A stretch of 19,485 nt of DNA from JBGPLH01 sp041486365 [NCBI: Thermodesulfobacteriota bacterium] (lineage in GTDB: Bacteria; JAUYMQ01), in NCBI GenBank assembly GCA_041486365.1, contig JBGPLH010000014.1, forward strand, positions 1 through 19,485. Reading direction: 5' to 3'. Every line of letters starts with the position of its first letter. Position 1 is the first letter of the stretch. The notes beneath the pieces are model-generated. The model saw nothing but the letters and a program-made list of their open reading frames with translations. It did not search any database and was not told the origin of the DNA. The position numbers and the translations under genes were made by a program. Positions 7,054-15,585 of this stretch are shown one piece after another.

Positions 7054-8850
7054 ATGAAAGGTGAAGACCGCGAGCTGCGAAGGAGGGCGGCGGAAGCAGG
7101 CCCGGGAAATCTTTCCCGCGCTGACCGGATCTGCTCCGTTCTTCTCTTCGCCGGGGCGGTCGCCCTGTACCTCCCGAGTCTCCGTTACGAATTCACGATC
7201 GACGACCCGCTCGTCACGGTCCTCAACCGGAACATGCCGACCTCGACCGGCGATTTCCTCGCCCCCTTCAGGACCAGCCTCTATTCGGGAACCGAGATGG
7301 GACCGACGAATGCCTATCTCTTTCGCCCTCTGCTGATGACATCGCTTTCGATCAACTACCGGCTGGCGGGCAACACCTATGATCCCTTCTCCTTCCACCT
7401 GGCAAACATCGTCCTGTTCGGCCTCAGCGTGGTGGTCGTGTTTCTTCTCGCGCGGGCGATGCTGAGGGAAGGCAGGAGTGGCCTCGCCGCGGTGCTCACC
7501 GCCACCCTGTTCATGGTTTTTCCGTCGCATCTCGAGTCGGTGTGCAACGTGAAGAACAGGGAGGAGATCCTCGCGTTCCTCTTCGGCGGGGTCTCCTGGT
7601 TGCTCATCCTCGGAAAGCCCGGAGAGGGGACCTCCCGGACCACGGCGAGACTGGTTGCGGCTCCCCTTCTTTTCCTCATGGCGCTCCTTTCCAAGGAGAG
7701 CGCGCTGCTGCTCCTGCCCTGCATGCTGATCTGGGAGTACGTGAAGGGAGATCGCTCGAGGGCGAGAAGGACACTTCCGGCCTGGGCCCTCTCCATGGCG
7801 GTCGCCACGGCGATGTATCTGGGTATGCGCCACCGCGCGGTGGGATCCTGGCTGAGCCCGCACGACGCGAACACGTTCTTCGGGCCGGGCGAGGGCGCCC
7901 TGGTCCGCGTACTCTCGTCGGCGCGGATCTTCGTGAAGTACTACCTCTGGGACCAGGTGTTCGCGCTGAAGCTGGATCCGAACTTCAGCACCCGCTTCAT
8001 CCTGCCCCTGGAAAACCCGCCGACCTTCATCGGCGTTGCCTGCCTGGTCGCGCTCGCCGGGGCCCTGGTCTTCTCGGTGTGGGAGTTCGTGAGGGTGGGA
8101 TCCCCGTGGGCGTTCTGGGTGATCTTCTTCCTCGTCAATTCGTTCTTCGTATTCCATTTCCTGCCCCTGGGGACCGCGGGCGCTTTCCGGTTGATGTTCA
8201 CCCCGTCCCTGGCGCTCTGTGTGCTGCTCGCCCTCGGGATCGTGAGTCTCGGGCGCGCCACCGCCGAGCGCATCGAAAGGGTCCGGGGGCGGCCGGGACT
8301 CGTCGCGGCGGGGCTCTTAGTGCCCGTGGCCCTCTGCTATGGCTTGACGACCCTGAACAGGATGGGGATCTGGAAGGATGATGGGACGATCTATTCCTAC
8401 TCGGCCGCGGTGGGGCGTGGCAATCCGATGAGCTACTACGCGGCGGGGCAGCACTACGGCCAGAAAGGACAGGCGGAGAAGAAGCTCGATTATTACGGAC
8501 GCGCCCTGCGGATCTTCATCGACAGGGAGCGTGATCCCGAGGTCTTCGATGAGAGATCCCGGGACGCCTTTTCGGTCGTCGCCACCGAGATCGCCTACGC
8601 GCGGGTGGACCGCAATCCCCGCGAGGCGCTGGACCTCGCCAACGTGGCGCTCGGGCAGTTCTCGAGACTCCAGGCGCTGCGAAAGGGGAGAATCGATCCG
8701 AACGTGGCGGGACCCTACTACGTGAAGGCGCTCGCCTACAGGAACCTGGGAGACGTGCGCGGGAGCATCGAAACCTGCCGGGCGGCCCTGGCGATCACCC
8801 CTCACGCGGGCATCGAGCAGTTGCTTCGATCCCTGACGGGCGGGGGATGA
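7054..8850 (+). CDS. TMTC-like GT-C membrane protein with TPR-like C-terminus
   Basis: With the ATG at 7054 (GGGAGG nine bases upstream) the product has 598 residues. The first membrane helix (about 26-43) is followed by an acidic pair D50-D51 in YEFTIDDP, the position of the catalytic acid in GT-C glycosyltransferases. Further signatures are LESVCNVKNREEILAFLF and LLSKESALLLL, which match bacterial and animal TMTC/DUF1736 proteins. About ten more hydrophobic helices follow up to roughly residue 455. The C-terminal 140 residues hold TPR-like helical pairs (SYYAAGQHYGQKGQ, then YYVKALAYRNLGD). TMTC proteins transfer mannose from a lipid-linked donor to proteins on the far side of the membrane; a similar role here is inference. 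The frame can be extended to 6877, but that region is low-complexity and lacks a good ribosome site. Confidence 0.8.
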   Translation: MKGEDRELRRRAAEAGPGNLSRADRICSVLLFAGAVALYLPSLRYEFTIDDPLVTVLNRNMPTSTGDFLAPFRTSLYSGTEMGPTNAYLFRPLLMTSLSINYRLAGNTYDPFSFHLANIVLFGLSVVVVFLLARAMLREGRSGLAAVLTATLFMVFPSHLESVCNVKNREEILAFLFGGVSWLLILGKPGEGTSRTTARLVAAPLLFLMALLSKESALLLLPCMLIWEYVKGDRSRARRTLPAWALSMAVATAMYLGMRHRAVGSWLSPHDANTFFGPGEGALVRVLSSARIFVKYYLWDQVFALKLDPNFSTRFILPLENPPTFIGVACLVALAGALVFSVWEFVRVGSPWAFWVIFFLVNSFFVFHFLPLGTAGAFRLMFTPSLALCVLLALGIVSLGRATAERIERVRGRPGLVAAGLLVPVALCYGLTTLNRMGIWKDDGTIYSYSAAVGRGNPMSYYAAGQHYGQKGQAEKKLDYYGRALRIFIDRERDPEVFDERSRDAFSVVATEIAYARVDRNPREALDLANVALGQFSRLQALRKGRIDPNVAGPYYVKALAYRNLGDVRGSIETCRAALAITPHAGIEQLLRSLTGGG

Positions 8851-8857
8851 GGGGGTC

Positions 8858-8876
8858 CCGGGGCATTCTTCCCCGG
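8858..8876. terminator. Hairpin between convergent genes
   Basis: CCGGGG (8858-8863) and CCCCGG (8871-8876) form a perfect six-base GC stem with a seven-base loop, in the 36-base gap between two genes that end facing each other. It could slow transcription from both sides, but no T-run follows on either strand. Confidence 0.35.
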
Positions 8877-8886
8877 AGCCGGACCG

Positions 8887-10062
8887 TCACCCGAACTGGC
8901 TACGGAACCTCCGCACGGAGATCGCGAACAGCACCGCTCCCAGAACGCCCATCGTGAGCACCGAATCCCACAACAGGTCCAGGCCCTCCCCCCGCAGCAG
9001 GATCCCGTAGGCGATATTGATGAAGTGCCGGAGCGGCGAGAGGGTCATGAGGATCCGTAGCCACACGGGCATGCTCTCGATGGGCGCCCAGGTGCCCGAG
9101 AGCATCACGATCGGGATCACCACGAGGACCGCCAGCATGCCGGACTGCGCCGAATTGCGCGCGAAGGTGGCGATCACGAGCCCGAGGCCCGCGTTCGTGA
9201 ACGTGTAGACGGCCGTGAGCACCAGTAAGAGCGTGAGGCTCCCCTCGATCGGAACGCCGTACACGGGCCGCATGACCCCGAACAGGGCGATCAGCGTCCC
9301 CGCGAGCATCACGAAGATCATCGCGGTGACCTTCGCCAGCATGACCTGCAGAGGGGAGACGGGGGACACAAGGAGCTGCTCGATGGTCCCGCGCTCCTTC
9401 TCCCGCACCAGCGCCGCCGCGGGTAGCAGCAGGCACGCCACCGTCATCATCGTGAGCAGTTCCGAGATCGTCCGGAACCATGACTCTTCAAGGTTCGGGT
9501 TGAACCACACGCGACGCTGGTTGTCGATCGCGGGGAGTCTCGCGGGATCCTCGCCGCGGCGTGCGAGATTGCGATCGACCCATTCGCCGCCGTACCGCGT
9601 GGCGATGCGCTGCGCGTAGGCCGCCGCGAGGTAGCCCGTCTGCGAGCGGCTGGTGTCCACGAGGAGCTGCGCGCTGGCCGGCGCCTCGCCCTGGTAGAGT
9701 GTCTTCGCGAAATTTTCCGGAACGTCCAGCACCACCATCGCCTCCCCGTCGTCGAGAAGGTCTTGGGCCTCGCGCTCGTCGCGCACCGTCCCCGTAAGAA
9801 TGAAGTAAGGAGGCTGAAACCGGTGGATCAGCTCCCGGGAGGCCGTGGTGCGGTCGCCGTCCCGCACCACGAGCGCCGCCTGGTGCAGCTCCATGCTCGG
9901 GGCACCGCCCACCAGCAGGATGTTGAGGGAGAAGATATAGACGACCCAGATCGAGAGGACCCGGTCGCGAAAGAGCTGGCGCAGTTCCTTGACGCTCATC
10001 CCGTGGAGCTGACGCAGCCATCGGATCACGCGGGCGACACGCCCGTCCCTCGCGGCGATCAT
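8887..10062 (-). CDS. ABC-2 type exporter permease (YbhR/YbhS-like), second subunit
   Basis: The gene encodes 391 residues. It has the ABC-2 permease pattern: a cytosolic N-terminus (MSVKELRQLFRDRV), one membrane helix near residues 32-50, a large extracytoplasmic domain, then five helices starting near residue 205. ALVREKERGTIEQLLVSPVS is the conserved cytosolic motif that contacts the ATPase, and LSGTWAPIESMP and LSPLRHFI are also typical. Its ATG overlaps the stop of the preceding permease in ATGA, so the two are translationally coupled. It should pair with that permease and the fused ATPase upstream to export a substrate, as YbhFSR does in E. coli. The final codons RRFRSQFG have a near copy at 4960-4992. 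Confidence 0.9.
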   Translation of the reverse strand: MIAARDGRVARVIRWLRQLHGMSVKELRQLFRDRVLSIWVVYIFSLNILLVGGAPSMELHQAALVVRDGDRTTASRELIHRFQPPYFILTGTVRDEREAQDLLDDGEAMVVLDVPENFAKTLYQGEAPASAQLLVDTSRSQTGYLAAAYAQRIATRYGGEWVDRNLARRGEDPARLPAIDNQRRVWFNPNLEESWFRTISELLTMMTVACLLLPAAALVREKERGTIEQLLVSPVSPLQVMLAKVTAMIFVMLAGTLIALFGVMRPVYGVPIEGSLTLLLVLTAVYTFTNAGLGLVIATFARNSAQSGMLAVLVVIPIVMLSGTWAPIESMPVWLRILMTLSPLRHFINIAYGILLRGEGLDLLWDSVLTMGVLGAVLFAISVRRFRSQFG

Positions 10063-11213
10063 TGCGGCGTCCTCTTGTGGAACATGCGGTGCGACAGCCA
10101 GAGGAGCCCGGCCGGGTAGGCCGCCAGGAACAGCGCCTCCTTCCAGAACACCCGCAGGCCCACGCCCTTCAGGAACACGCCGCGCAGGATGGTATCGTAG
10201 TAGAGCGCCGGGAAAGCGTGGGCCAGCACGAAGTTCGGCCCCTTCATGCTCTCGACCGGCGTGATCATCCCCGAGAACTGCACCCCGATCAGCACGGAGA
10301 GAACGAGCGAGATCATGAGCGCGGAGGACTGCGTCGGCACGATGAGCGAGATCACGAGGCCCATGCAGGAGAGGCACGCCACGTACAGGAAGGTCGCGAG
10401 CAGGAAGAACGCGAAGCTCCCCTTGAAGGGCGTCCCGAACCACCCCACCGCGAGGCCCCAGAGCCCGATGGCGTTGGCGAAGGAGATCCCCACGTTTGGC
10501 AGGAGTTTTCCGGCGAGGAACTCACCGCGCGTGATCGTGGCTGAGTAGATGTTGTAGATCGCCCCGCTCTCCTTCTCGCGCACCACGCTCAGGGCCATCA
10601 GGAGGGGCGCGGCCATGAGCATCGTGAACATGATGAGCGAGGGGGTCACGGTCCAGATGTTCCGCAATTCCTGGTTGTACAGATAGCGCGTCTCGAGGCG
10701 GATCGGCTGGAGCAGGATCTGCGCTTCCTCCCGGGGGATTCCGAGGCTGCGGCTCAGGAAGTCCGTCTGCAGCGCGCCGCTCGCGGCGGCGTTGATCGCC
10801 TCGATGTAGCCCTGGAGCGTGCGGGTGGTCGTCGGGAATGTGCCGTCAAGCAGCGTCTGGATTTCCGCGACGCGGCCGGAAAGGATCTTCTCCTGGAACC
10901 CCTCGGGCAGGACCAGGACGAACTGCACCTTGCGGTCCGTGAGCCGGCGCTCGGCGTCGCGCAGGTCCGGCAAGGACCCCTTGAACCGGAAGTAGTGCGA
11001 ATGGATGAAGTGGCTCGCGTAGTCGCGGGAGAGCGTGGTGTCGTCGTGATCGACCACCGCGAAGGCGACGTTCGCCACGTCGCGGCTACTGCCGTACGTG
11101 TCCACCAGGAAGAGCATCGGGGGGAGCAGGAAGGCGAGGAGGAGCACGATCCGGTCGCGGAGGATCTCGCGGGATTCCTTCTGGGCCACGGTGAACACGC
11201 GCCGGAGGTTCAC
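10059..11213 (-). CDS. ABC-2 type exporter permease (YbhS/YbhR-like), first subunit
   Basis: The gene encodes 384 residues from a GTG start that overlaps the ATPase stop in GTGA. The first helix (about 24-40, LLLAFLLPPMLFLVD) is followed by a large extracytoplasmic domain (SSRDVANVAFAVVDHDD and onwards) and then a five- or six-helix membrane bundle beginning near residue 210. VVREKESGAIYNIYSATITR is the ABC-2 coupling motif, and IVPTQSSALMISLVLS and FPALYYDTILRG are typical of drug/lipid exporter permeases. It is related to, but clearly diverged from, the next permease, so the transporter is probably a heterodimer. Long frames that extend it upstream on this strand are shadows within the ATPase gene. 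Confidence 0.9.
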   Translation of the reverse strand: MNLRRVFTVAQKESREILRDRIVLLLAFLLPPMLFLVDTYGSSRDVANVAFAVVDHDDTTLSRDYASHFIHSHYFRFKGSLPDLRDAERRLTDRKVQFVLVLPEGFQEKILSGRVAEIQTLLDGTFPTTTRTLQGYIEAINAAASGALQTDFLSRSLGIPREEAQILLQPIRLETRYLYNQELRNIWTVTPSLIMFTMLMAAPLLMALSVVREKESGAIYNIYSATITRGEFLAGKLLPNVGISFANAIGLWGLAVGWFGTPFKGSFAFFLLATFLYVACLSCMGLVISLIVPTQSSALMISLVLSVLIGVQFSGMITPVESMKGPNFVLAHAFPALYYDTILRGVFLKGVGLRVFWKEALFLAAYPAGLLWLSHRMFHKRTPQ

Positions 11214-13201
11214 CGGGGGCCCCCGCGGGCGGCGCGGGCCTGGTCCTCGAGCGCGCCGATCCGGTAGACGAAGACGTCCTCCATCGAGAGGGGCAGGAGC
11301 GTGACGGAGGAGACGCGGATGCCGTCGGCGGCGAGGAGCCCGGGGATCCGCGCGCGGTCCGCCTCGGCCGACTTCGAAAAGAGGTGAATCCGCCGGCCGA
11401 AGAGCGCCGCGTCCTCGAACCCCGCCCGGGAGAGGCGATCGAGCGCGAGCACCGGCCGGTCGGTATCCACCTCGAGCACGTGCCCCGCATCCTCCTCGAC
11501 CTGCCGCTTGAGATCGCTCGGCGGCGCGTCGGCCACGATCCGCCCCGCGAACATGAGCGCCACCCGATCGCAGTGTTCGGCCTCGCTCATGTAGTGCGTG
11601 GTGACGAGGATCGCGACACCCTCCTCGCGCGAAAGCCGGAACAGGATGTCCCAGAACTGCCGGCGGCCCACGGGATCGACGCCGGAGGTGGGCTCGTCGA
11701 GGAAGAGCACCTGCGGCCGGTGCACGAGCGCGCACCCGAGCGCCAGGCGCTGCCGCATGCCCATCGGCAGATTCCCGGCCAGCTCCCGCTCGTGGCCCCC
11801 GAGTCGTCCCATCTCGAGAATCCACGCCTCCCGGGCGCGCGTCCCGGCCGCGTCGAGCCCGTAGATCCCCGCGTACAGCCGGATGTTCTCCACCACCGTG
11901 AGATCGGTGTAGAGGGAGAAGGCCTGCGACACGTAGCCGATGCGCTGCTTGATGTCGCGCCCCGCGCGCCGCATGTCGGCGCCCGCCACGTGACCCGCGC
12001 CCGCGGTGGGGTGGAGGATCCCCGTGAGCATCTTGATGACGGTGGTCTTCCCCGCGCCGTTGGCGCCGAGCAGGCCGAAGATCTCGCCCTGTCGCACCTG
12101 GAAGCTCACCCGATCCACCGCCCGGAACTTCCCGAAGTCGCGGGTGAGATCCCGCGCCTCGATGGCCACGCCGTCGTGCCCGGAGGCCGCCGCGGGCGCC
12201 GGCCGGCGCTCCGCCTCGGGCGGCGCTTCCTCCATCAGGTTGCGCCGGCGCAGGAGCGCGACGTATACATCCTCGAGCTCCGGCTCGCCCGTGTGCATGT
12301 CGCCCGTCACGAAGCCGTCGAGCGCGCTCGCCGCGTGCGCGGATGCCTCCACCGTCCCGGCGCCGTCCACGAACACACGGAGCCAGGGTCCGAGCGCCTG
12401 CACCTGCGGGAACCGCGTCTTGAGCCGCGCGAAGGCCTGCGCCTGCTCCGGCGCCCGCAGCGTGACGAGGCTGCCGGGCACGAGCGCGCGGATCTCCTCT
12501 GGCGCCCCCTCCGCGAGCACCCGGCCGCCCTGGAGCAGCGCGACCCGATGGAAGCGGCTCGCCTCGTCGAGATAGGCGGTGGAGACGAGCGCCGTGATCG
12601 CGCGCTCGCGCACCAGCGTCGAGAGGATGGTCCAGAAGTCGCGGCGCGAGACCGGGTCGACGCCCGTCGTCGGCTCGTCGAGGATCACCAGCTCGGGCTG
12701 ATGGATCAGCGTGCACGCCAGCCCGAGCTTCTGCTTCATGCCGCCCGAGAGGTGCTTCATGGGCCGGTCGCGGAACCGGTCGAGGCGGGTCATCTCCAGC
12801 AGGATCCGCTTGCGATCGGCGAGGGACGCCGGCGGAACCATCCGCAGGCGCGCGAAGAAGTCGATGTTCTCCTCGACGGAAAGCTCGGGGTACAGGTGCA
12901 ACCCGAGGCCCTGCGGCATGAAGCCGATGCGGCCCTTCACCTGCTCGGCGGCACGCTCGGAGGCGACCGGCAGGCCGAAGACCTCGAGCCAGCCACCATC
13001 GAAGGTGAGCACGCCGGCCAGCGCCTTGAGCAGCGTGCTCTTCCCCGCGCCGTCCGGGCCGATCAGCCCGTAGATCTCCCCGCGTCCCACCGTGAGATCA
13101 ATTCCCTGCACGGCGGGGCGCCCACGGTAATCCTTCCGCAGCCCGCTCACGCGGACGACGGCGAGACTCTCCGTGGCGACGACGGCCGCGGCTTCGTTCA
13201 C
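11210..13201 (-). CDS. Fused double ABC ATPase (YbhF-like)
   Basis: The 663-residue product starts at a GTG with AGAGGA seven bases upstream and has two ATPase domains in tandem. Domain 1: Walker A GPDGAGKST (48-56), signature LSGGMKQK (151-158), Walker B LVILDEP (171-177), but the H-loop His is replaced (STAYLDEA, 207-214). Domain 2: Walker A GANGAGKTT (379-387), a non-standard signature NLPMGMRQR (477-485), Walker B VLFLDEP (498-504), and an intact H-loop H536. The losses are complementary, so only one of the two composite ATP sites is canonical. The domain order, the GPDGAGK variant and the two coupled permeases resemble YbhF. The HlyD-type adaptor that often accompanies YbhFSR is not in the window. 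The substrate is unknown. Confidence 0.92.
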   Translation of the reverse strand: MNEAAAVVATESLAVVRVSGLRKDYRGRPAVQGIDLTVGRGEIYGLIGPDGAGKSTLLKALAGVLTFDGGWLEVFGLPVASERAAEQVKGRIGFMPQGLGLHLYPELSVEENIDFFARLRMVPPASLADRKRILLEMTRLDRFRDRPMKHLSGGMKQKLGLACTLIHQPELVILDEPTTGVDPVSRRDFWTILSTLVRERAITALVSTAYLDEASRFHRVALLQGGRVLAEGAPEEIRALVPGSLVTLRAPEQAQAFARLKTRFPQVQALGPWLRVFVDGAGTVEASAHAASALDGFVTGDMHTGEPELEDVYVALLRRRNLMEEAPPEAERRPAPAAASGHDGVAIEARDLTRDFGKFRAVDRVSFQVRQGEIFGLLGANGAGKTTVIKMLTGILHPTAGAGHVAGADMRRAGRDIKQRIGYVSQAFSLYTDLTVVENIRLYAGIYGLDAAGTRAREAWILEMGRLGGHERELAGNLPMGMRQRLALGCALVHRPQVLFLDEPTSGVDPVGRRQFWDILFRLSREEGVAILVTTHYMSEAEHCDRVALMFAGRIVADAPPSDLKRQVEEDAGHVLEVDTDRPVLALDRLSRAGFEDAALFGRRIHLFSKSAEADRARIPGLLAADGIRVSSVTLLPLSMEDVFVYRIGALEDQARAARGGPR

Positions 13202-13255
13202 GCTCTGTCCTCTTGAGGGAAGATGCCCGCGGCGCGCGCGGGCGAAGGCGGGACC

Positions 13256-13269
13256 CCCCGGGCCCGGGG
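13256..13269. repeat. 14-base GC palindrome in the ABC operon leader
   Basis: CCCCGGGCCCGGGG is a perfect self-complementary sequence 55 bases upstream of the ATPase start. It might hinder transcription or act as an operator. No regulator is adjacent and the meaning is unknown. Confidence 0.3.
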
Positions 13270-13422
13270 AGGACCACTTCACTTCGATAGTGTTCGATCA
13301 TTCCGTGGACGGGTCAAGGCGTCGAGCCCCGATCCATCGTCATTTCAGATCGAACGCAGATTCTGCGGGACCCATCGAGCGGCGGGGAACTCCGGAACAA
13401 GAGAGGCGGAGGTGGGGCCCGC

Positions 13423-15558
13423 TCACGCGGATCGCTTTCGCCGCGTTCGTAAGATCCCCGCGACGGCCATCAGCAATGCCAGCAGGAGCAATCCCTTCGT
13501 CGAGAGCGCCGGGATGTACTTGCCCGAGCCGGTGTTCTGCGTGATCCCCGGATCATTGATGTTGAGGGAGGTTACCGCCGTGTTCGTGGTCACGGTGCTG
13601 CCGGAGGATGTCGCGATGACGCCGATGGCGGCGAGGGTCGAATTGGCGTTGATCGCCGCCGCGATCGCCGCGGCCAGGGCCGCCGAGGTCGCGCCTCCCC
13701 TCGTCACCACCTGAACGGTCACGCCCTGGATCCCCAGATCGACGCTTCCGCCCTTCGTCGTTCCCGCGAACGTGATGCCCGTGAACGTGCCGGCCGGATC
13801 GGGGATCACCACGATGCCGAAGGGGTCGGCGAACTGGCCTCCGACGGAGACGCTCGTCTGCGCCCCTGTCACCGGGTCGATCCGGATCACCGCGCCGTTG
13901 TTTCCCGAGGTCCCCTGGTCGAAGACGAAGATCCGGCCGGTCCCGTCGAGCGCGATGCCGAAGGGAGCCACGAGGCTCCCGCCGGAAGACACCGCCGCCT
14001 GCGCGCCGCTCACCGGATCGAGACGGATCACCTTCGCCGCGACGGCGTCCACCACGAGGACGTGCCCGTCCGTCTCCACCGCGAGACCGAAGGGCGCCCG
14101 GAAGAGTCCGCCGGTGGAGAGCGGCGTCTGCGCCCCGGTCCCCGGATCGACGCGGAGCACGCCGCCGTTTCCGCCGAAGGCGCTCCGATCGGCGACCAGG
14201 ATCGTGCCCAGGGGCTCCACGGCGAGGCCCACGGGCTGGACGAGGTTCCCGCCGGAGGAAACCGTCACGGGAGCACCGGTCGCGGGGTTCACCCGGAGGA
14301 TGCGTCCTCCCGCCGCGTCGGCCACGAGCAGGTTTCCGCTGCCTTCCGCGGCGATCCCGATGGGGCCCGCGAAATTGGCCGGCGCGGAAACGACGGTCTG
14401 CGCGCCCGTCACCGGGTCGACGCGGATGATCCCCCGCGCGCGATCCATCGTGACCGCCTTCCCGGAGGGCTCCAGGGCGATGCCGAAGGGATCGAGGAAG
14501 TTCACGCCGCCGGAGAGGATCGTCTGGGCGCCCGTGTTCGCGTTCACGCGGATCACGCCGCCGACGCCGCCGAAGGCGCCGAAGTCGGTGACGAGGATGC
14601 GGCCGGGGCTGGACACCGGGGGTGGCGGCGACGGGAAGCTCGACGGGAGGACCGCGATGCCGAAGGGATCCGCGAAGCTCCCGCCCGATGCGAGCAGGTA
14701 CTGGGCGCCGCTGGAGGGATCGATCCGGAACACCGCGCCGGTGCCGACTCCCTGATCGAAGACGAGGATCTTTCCCGTGGCGTCGATCGCGACGCCGAAG
14801 GGTGCCACAAGGGAACCGCCGGAGGCGACGCTGGACTGCGCGCCGCTTCCGGGGTCCACGCCGATCACCTTCCCGGCCGTGGCGTCCGCAACGAGGATGA
14901 AGCCGCCGCCGTCCACGGCGATTCCCATGGGGTTCACGAACATCCCGCCGGACGACACCACGGTCTGCGCGCCCGACACCGGGTTGACGCGGATGATCGC
15001 GCCGGCGCCGCCGAAAGCGTCCCGATCGCCGACGAGGATCCCGCCGTTCGGCTCGACGGCGATCGAGACGGGCCGCACGAAACCTCCGCCCGAGGACAGG
15101 ACCGTCTGCGCGCCGTTGCCGGGATCCACGCGGACGACACCGGTCACCCGATCGATGGCGACGATCTTTCCGTCGGCCTCCAGCGCCAGCGCGATGGGGT
15201 CCTGGAGGCTCCCGCCCGAGGAGACGGTCGTGCGGCTCCCCGTCGCGGGATCGATCCTCAGGATCCCGCTCACGCGGTCGGCGACGAGGATCTTGTTGTT
15301 GGAGTCGATGATGAGGCCGAATGGATCGACGAAGTTGCCGCCGGAGGAGACGGTGGACTGGACGCCCGTCACCGGGTCCACGCGGAGGATCGCGCCGCCT
15401 CCGCCGGAGGCGCTGAAGTCGGCGACGACGATGTCCCCCGGCGCGAGCGTGACGGCGTGCGCGGCGGGCGCGAGCGCAATCGCCCAGGCGAAGACCGCCG
15501 CGGCGGCCGCCCCTCTCCGGCATCGGCGGGCATCGTCTCTGATTCCGTCGCGTGACAG
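13423..15558 (-). CDS. Secreted double six-bladed NHL-like propeller with IPTL-CTERM tail
   Basis: The frame has no ATG, GTG or TTG before its signal peptide. The best start is a CTG at 15558, with GGAGGG at 15568-15563 ending four bases upstream, which gives 711 residues. A basic n-region (RDDARRCRRG), a hydrophobic core (AAAAVFAWAIALAPA) and AHA form a clear signal peptide. Twelve repeats of about 45-50 residues follow, each with ILVAD..., RVDPxTGAQT and SSGGxFxxPxGIA. After repeat six lies a proline-rich linker (SSFPSPPPPVSSPG, about residues 303-316). Repeats 1/7, 4/10, 5/11 and 6/12 match best, so the protein looks like two six-bladed propellers made by internal duplication. The C-terminus has the motif IPALSTKG, a hydrophobic helix and RTRRKR, an IPTL-CTERM-like surface-sorting signal. 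Likely a surface-bound binding or lactonase-like protein; no active site is recognised. Confidence 0.8.
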   Translation of the reverse strand: MSRDGIRDDARRCRRGAAAAAVFAWAIALAPAAHAVTLAPGDIVVADFSASGGGGAILRVDPVTGVQSTVSSGGNFVDPFGLIIDSNNKILVADRVSGILRIDPATGSRTTVSSGGSLQDPIALALEADGKIVAIDRVTGVVRVDPGNGAQTVLSSGGGFVRPVSIAVEPNGGILVGDRDAFGGAGAIIRVNPVSGAQTVVSSGGMFVNPMGIAVDGGGFILVADATAGKVIGVDPGSGAQSSVASGGSLVAPFGVAIDATGKILVFDQGVGTGAVFRIDPSSGAQYLLASGGSFADPFGIAVLPSSFPSPPPPVSSPGRILVTDFGAFGGVGGVIRVNANTGAQTILSGGVNFLDPFGIALEPSGKAVTMDRARGIIRVDPVTGAQTVVSAPANFAGPIGIAAEGSGNLLVADAAGGRILRVNPATGAPVTVSSGGNLVQPVGLAVEPLGTILVADRSAFGGNGGVLRVDPGTGAQTPLSTGGLFRAPFGLAVETDGHVLVVDAVAAKVIRLDPVSGAQAAVSSGGSLVAPFGIALDGTGRIFVFDQGTSGNNGAVIRIDPVTGAQTSVSVGGQFADPFGIVVIPDPAGTFTGITFAGTTKGGSVDLGIQGVTVQVVTRGGATSAALAAAIAAAINANSTLAAIGVIATSSGSTVTTNTAVTSLNINDPGITQNTGSGKYIPALSTKGLLLLALLMAVAGILRTRRKRSA

Positions 15559-15585
15559 GGTGCCCTCCGTGAGCGCGCGCGAACC

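Noticed and set aside
5995-8157. Leftward 720-codon open frame
   Set aside because: Its right part is antisense to the clear TMTC-like gene and reads as charged low-complexity; only the last 163 codons, with their own ribosome site and membrane helices, look real.
11384-13216. Rightward 610-codon open frame
   Set aside because: It is antisense to the fused ATPase and rich in Arg, Glu, His and Pro, as expected from a GC-rich shadow frame.
13290-13317. Leftward promoter for the ABC operon (TTGACC near 13317)
   Set aside because: The -35 box is good, but no -10 hexamer with more than three matches lies at a proper distance.
13800-15400. CRISPR-like or satellite-like periodic DNA
   Set aside because: The period of about 140-150 bases is a multiple of three and follows the propeller blades; there are no identical short repeats with unique spacers.
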